Shown here: one piece after another, positions 45,847-48,292 of the stretch | Numbering within the stretch: the stretch's first letter is position 1 | Layout of the letters: each line of letters opens with the position of its first letter | Source of the DNA: Lachnospiraceae bacterium UBA7054 | GTDB taxonomy: Bacteria; Bacillota; Clostridia; Lachnospirales; Lachnospiraceae | Length of the DNA: 48,292 bases | NCBI GenBank assembly: GCA_002492725.1 | Contig: DLAF01000041.1 | Location: 1 to 48,292, forward strand | Direction: 5' to 3' | Notes under the pieces: generated by a model | What the model was told of the DNA's origin: nothing | The model's input: the letters and a program-made list of their open reading frames with translations, nothing else | Database searches by the model: none | Position numbers and translations under genes: made by a program

Positions 45847-46458
45847 ATGACTAGGAAACAAGCGATTTTAGAAGCTATTACAATTCTATCACAAAATAAG
45901 GAAAATGAAAATATCACAGAAAAACTTCAAGATATTTTGGAAGAACTCCCTTCAGCATCTTGGACGGAAAAGTCTATTATTGATGCTATTGAAAATTACG
46001 CAATAGAACATGATAATAGACTCCCATATGAACGAGAATTGACAGCAGAAAATCATATGCCAAGTAATACAGTCATTTATAATAAGTTTGGTATAAAAGC
46101 AATAAGGAAATTTTATAAAAAATATTTTCCAAATTTTATTACCAAAACATTATATGGATCACCATATTGTGATTTAACACAAGAAGATTTTAAAGATATT
46201 TTTACAAAAAATTACAATCGTATAAAAGATAAGTTAAAAGTTAAGAATATAACCAGTAAATTGTACAATGCGCATAAAGATAAGGATACTCCATGTGTCG
46301 AAACAATTATGAGAAATTGTAATTGTGCCACGTATAATGAACTTTTGAGTTTATGCAATATAAAAAAGAAAAGTGAACCACTTGAAACACATTTAACAAT
46401 AACATATAATGATGATGATAGATGGCATGAAGATTTAGATACATTACTAAAAACCTGA
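45847..46458 (+). CDS. Element-borne protein with a HNH-repeat-like DNA-binding segment
   Basis: This 203-aa protein from very AT-rich DNA starts 30 bp inside the sigG junction. The ATG at 45847 has GAGG about 7 bases upstream; an earlier in-frame ATG at 45802 falls within sigG sequence. The segment from WTEKSIIDAIENYA to MPSNTVIYNKFGIKAIRKFY (about 38-90) follows the pattern of homing-endonuclease-associated repeats (a helix, then P-x-x-x-L, PS-x-x-x-I, then FG), which bind DNA. The C-terminal half has two cysteines (NCNCAT) and no nuclease motif. Its position next to the end of the element could suit an excision accessory protein, but that is a guess. Confidence 0.6.
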   Translation: MTRKQAILEAITILSQNKENENITEKLQDILEELPSASWTEKSIIDAIENYAIEHDNRLPYERELTAENHMPSNTVIYNKFGIKAIRKFYKKYFPNFITKTLYGSPYCDLTQEDFKDIFTKNYNRIKDKLKVKNITSKLYNAHKDKDTPCVETIMRNCNCATYNELLSLCNIKKKSEPLETHLTITYNDDDRWHEDLDTLLKT

Positions 46459-46476
46459 AAAGAGAGTAGTATTATT

Positions 46477-46641
46477 ATGAAACTCACAATATTACGCATC
46501 GAAAATAGAATAGTAAATTGCCAACTTGATGATGGTACAATCATTGATATTGCTCAGAGATGGTTTAATGAAGATATACAGGAAGGTGATACGATAGAAT
46601 TTGATATGCATGATAAAAAGGATATTGATCGTAAAAAATAG
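46477..46641 (+). CDS. Small DUF3006-like protein (54 aa)
   Basis: This short gene encodes MKLTILRIENRIVNCQLDDG followed by TIIDIAQRWFNEDIQEGDTI and a charged tail. It matches the style of DUF3006 proteins: a beta-barrel-like chain with R-I-E, L-D-D-G and E-G-D-x-I. The ATG at 46477 is preceded by AGAGAGT, a weak site. It follows the previous gene by 18 bp. Function in the family is unknown. Confidence 0.6.
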   Translation: MKLTILRIENRIVNCQLDDGTIIDIAQRWFNEDIQEGDTIEFDMHDKKDIDRKK

Positions 46642-46665
46642 GGGACATAAAATTATTATGTCCCC
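46641..46665. terminator. Terminator between convergent element genes
   Basis: GGGGACATAA (46641-46650) and TTATGTCCCC (46656-46665) form a perfect 10-bp stem with a 5-nt loop. On the minus strand it is followed by a run of six T (complement of 46633-46638), making a good terminator for the phage genes at 46687-48185. On the plus strand the tail is weaker. Confidence 0.85.
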
Positions 46666-46686
46666 TATATATTTCATAGCGTTATA

Positions 46687-47406
46687 TTAATCAGATATCT
46701 TAACTCTGCATACATTAGTAATTATACCATAGTGATTATTTGAACTATTTTGATAAGATATATTGATAGTTGCAGTGTCGGTATTGACTTTTATTAGATA
46801 TATAAACGATCCGCAGTATGCTTTATTTCCACCACCATCTTGAAAGGCTTGTTTATTCAAAACTCTTTTTATAGAATTAATGTCTGGATCAGATATAGTG
46901 CATTGTTTCATAGTCATGCCAAAACCAGGATTTGGATTTGAATTTCCTTCTATTGGAGCAATAGTCACTCCATGAGAAACATAATATAGCCATGTACCTT
47001 TAGTGAATTTTGTTCCTGAAGATGTAGAAACTGAATTGGTTAATTCCTCGTCGTCTATATCACCCAATTTTTTTAATACTGTATCAGCACCATCCTCATA
47101 TTCAATATATGTTTTTCCATCTTCTCCAACAAATATTCTATGTATCTTGCCGTTATCCGTAAACTCATTAAATCTTGTATAAGACCTATTTGTTAAATTA
47201 GATGAAGCGGCAATATTTTCGTCATTTACAGAAAAATCGGAAGTAATACCATTGATATTACCTAATTTTTGCTCTGCGGTCTTTCCATCGTCAAATTCAA
47301 CATCGGAAGCTTTTGTCCACCAAGACATCCTTTGCCATAATTTTGCTTCTTTATCAATTAATCTTCTAAATTTTCGACCAGTAACAATTTTTTCATTAAT
47401 AGCCAT
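46687..47406 (-). CDS. Phage tail/baseplate-type structural protein
   Basis: This 239-aa protein begins MAINEKIVTGRKFRRLID and KEAKLWQRMSWWTKASDVEF-DGKTAEQKLG, a start typical of tail-fibre or baseplate proteins in Lachnospiraceae prophages. The acidic V-E-F-D-D-G-K-T-A-E-Q-K-L-G motif recurs in phage tip proteins. The C-terminal half is rich in S, T, N and aromatic residues, like a beta-structured fibre (YVSHGVTIAPIEG). AAGGAGG lies 14 bases upstream of the ATG, which is rather far. It is the last gene of the minus-strand phage operon and ends at a terminator. Confidence 0.65.
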   Translation of the reverse strand: MAINEKIVTGRKFRRLIDKEAKLWQRMSWWTKASDVEFDDGKTAEQKLGNINGITSDFSVNDENIAASSNLTNRSYTRFNEFTDNGKIHRIFVGEDGKTYIEYEDGADTVLKKLGDIDDEELTNSVSTSSGTKFTKGTWLYYVSHGVTIAPIEGNSNPNPGFGMTMKQCTISDPDINSIKRVLNKQAFQDGGGNKAYCGSFIYLIKVNTDTATINISYQNSSNNHYGIITNVCRVKISD

Positions 47407-47434
47407 CTATTTAATTTTATCCTCCTTAATCATT

Positions 47435-47854
47435 TTATATCCAAAACATACCTTCTTCTAAATCTGGCTCCTCTAATTTCTCATAAGAAAGTTTACCATA
47501 TGTATACTGGCTCAATTGATCATGACTCATTTCTGATAAATCATCATGAGAGAATGGAGTTTGATTATTATATTCATCTACGTCCCAATAAAATAAATAT
47601 CTCTTTTTAGGTGGCTTTTGAAGAAGATATGTCTGCAAATTATATATACGATTTTCTAAAGCATTAAAAAAATCAGCAAAGAAGCCGTAAACGCCTTCTT
47701 GCTGATTGATATATTGATTTGCCTCTGAGTATTTACCCTGGGCAATTAGATTGTTATAAATATTTATAATTTCTATTTTTGTTAAATCATTATCCTGAAA
47801 GAAAAACATTTTGTCTATTCCATCAGGATAATATGATGTAGTATTACATAGCAT
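47435..47854 (-). CDS. Hypothetical phage protein (139 aa), related in layout to its upstream neighbour
   Basis: This is an acidic soluble protein. It has an IEIINIYNNLIAQGKYSEANQYINQQ segment (about 27-52) of TPR-like type, then a helix FNALENRIYNLQTYLLQ and a C-terminal acidic tail with EEPDLEEGMFWI. The gene upstream has the same three parts in the same order (INQINTLRSQGLYNQAARIIENN, FRTLEEEIYNTQKYAKQ, EEPDYCEEEDVWLGV), so the two look like diverged duplicates. The start is 4 bp after the previous stop with AGGGGTG as ribosome site. A role in tail assembly is possible from position only. Confidence 0.6.
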   Translation of the reverse strand: MLCNTTSYYPDGIDKMFFFQDNDLTKIEIINIYNNLIAQGKYSEANQYINQQEGVYGFFADFFNALENRIYNLQTYLLQKPPKKRYLFYWDVDEYNNQTPFSHDDLSEMSHDQLSQYTYGKLSYEKLEEPDLEEGMFWI

Positions 47855-47858
47855 TAAA

Positions 47859-48185
47859 TCACACCCCTAACCACACATCCTCCTCTTCACAATAATCAGG
47901 TTCTTCATCTTCAAAGAACACAGATTGTTGTGTTTGCTTTGCATATTTTTGTGTATTATAGATTTCTTCCTCTAAGGTTCTAAAAGTAACCGCATCGATA
48001 ATGTACTGAGGTAAAATATCCTTGTTGTTTTCTATAATGCGTGCTGCCTGATTATATAAGCCCTGAGATCGAAGAGTGTTTATTTGATTGATTACAGAAG
48101 CTATAGTATCATCTACATTTTTGAAATTATGAAGAGTTATAAGTTTGTGTGGGAAATTTGTAAATTCATTTTCATATTGTGACAT
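47859..48185 (-). CDS. Hypothetical phage protein (108 aa)
   Basis: This is an acidic 108-aa protein with FTNFPHKLITLHNFKNVDDTIA at the N-terminus and then a helical repeat-like INQINTLRSQGLYNQAARIIENN. It ends in a Glu/Asp-rich tail (EEPDYCEEEDVWLGV). It resembles the next gene in the operon. AAAGGAAA lies upstream of the ATG. Genes like this are found near tail genes in AT-rich clostridial prophages. No catalytic motif is seen. Confidence 0.6.
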   Translation of the reverse strand: MSQYENEFTNFPHKLITLHNFKNVDDTIASVINQINTLRSQGLYNQAARIIENNKDILPQYIIDAVTFRTLEEEIYNTQKYAKQTQQSVFFEDEEPDYCEEEDVWLGV

Positions 48186-48232
48186 TTATTAATATTTCCT
48201 TTTCTTAATACTATTTGACTAAAAATAATTTG

Positions 48233-48292
48233 TTATAAAGAAAATCCAACTATTATTCCATTACTCATATCATATGAATAGCTGTCATAATC
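48233..48292 (-). CDS. C-terminal end of a phage-region protein (partial)
   Basis: A minus-strand frame enters from the right edge and ends at the TAA at 48233-48235, coding for DYDSYSYDMSNGIIVGFSL. It is in the same direction as the three genes after it, 47 bp upstream of the next start, so it is probably the end of another structural gene in the element. Confidence 0.45.
   Translation of the reverse strand, partial: DYDSYSYDMSNGIIVGFSL

Noticed and set aside
45812..45917. N-terminal extension of the sigG frame into the element
   Set aside because: The 35 codons upstream of the junction are hydrophobic and serine-rich with no similarity to sigma-G, and they overlap the start of an opposing gene. 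They are open by chance.

Overview
The window looks like the chromosome of a spore-forming, anaerobic Firmicute of the Lachnospiraceae/Clostridia type. The evidence is a division and cell-wall cluster followed by spoIIGA-sigE, GHKL/LytTR two-component systems, soluble PAS chemoreceptors, extended -10 promoters of the TGCTATACT type, strong AAGGAGG ribosome sites and a moderate GC content. No tRNA, rRNA or CRISPR array was seen.

Layout. (1) 1-2.7 kb: an AT-rich leader, then a translationally coupled esterase and a GH32 fructan/sucrose hydrolase. (2) 2.7-9.7 kb: a large lipoprotein, then an OmpR-type regulator and sensor kinase followed by a MacB-like ABC ATPase and an 826-aa FtsX-type permease. 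Two promoters here share the same direct-repeat box in the same geometry, so the regulator probably drives both its own operon and the transporter. (3) 9.8-14.2 kb: a MoxR AAA ATPase, a DUF58 protein and a membrane transglutaminase-like protein. (4) 14.4-22.9 kb: a signalling block. It has a LytTR regulator, an orphan solute-binding lipoprotein and a transmembrane chemoreceptor on the + strand; a LytTR regulator and a sensor kinase broken by two single-base frameshifts on the - strand; and a soluble PAS-PAS chemoreceptor. (5) 22.9-26.6 kb: a MATE exporter, YchF and Lgt. (6) 26.6-40.1 kb: the dcw cluster (mraZ, rsmH, ftsL, two class B PBPs, mraY, murD, ftsW, murA, divIB/ftsQ, ftsZ). It is preceded by a 140-bp element able to fold as a three-way junction and by four perfectly phased AAAGTGG MraZ boxes. 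(7) 40.1-43.9 kb: spoIIGA and sigE behind a promoter with a 21-bp spacer, then a REC/HD-GYP/GGDEF regulator. (8) 43.9-45.3 kb: small accessory genes and an Rpn-family tail. (9) 45.3-48.3 kb: the 3' part of sigG on the - strand, cut at a conserved region-2 codon and joined to very AT-rich DNA with phage genes running to the window edge.

The most notable observation is the last one. sigG, the forespore sigma factor gene, appears split by a prophage-like element, and only its C-terminal portion is present here. By analogy with skin in sigK, this could be an element that must be excised precisely to rebuild an essential sporulation gene. The other half of sigG and the recombinase would lie beyond the right edge, so this is a prediction rather than a demonstration.
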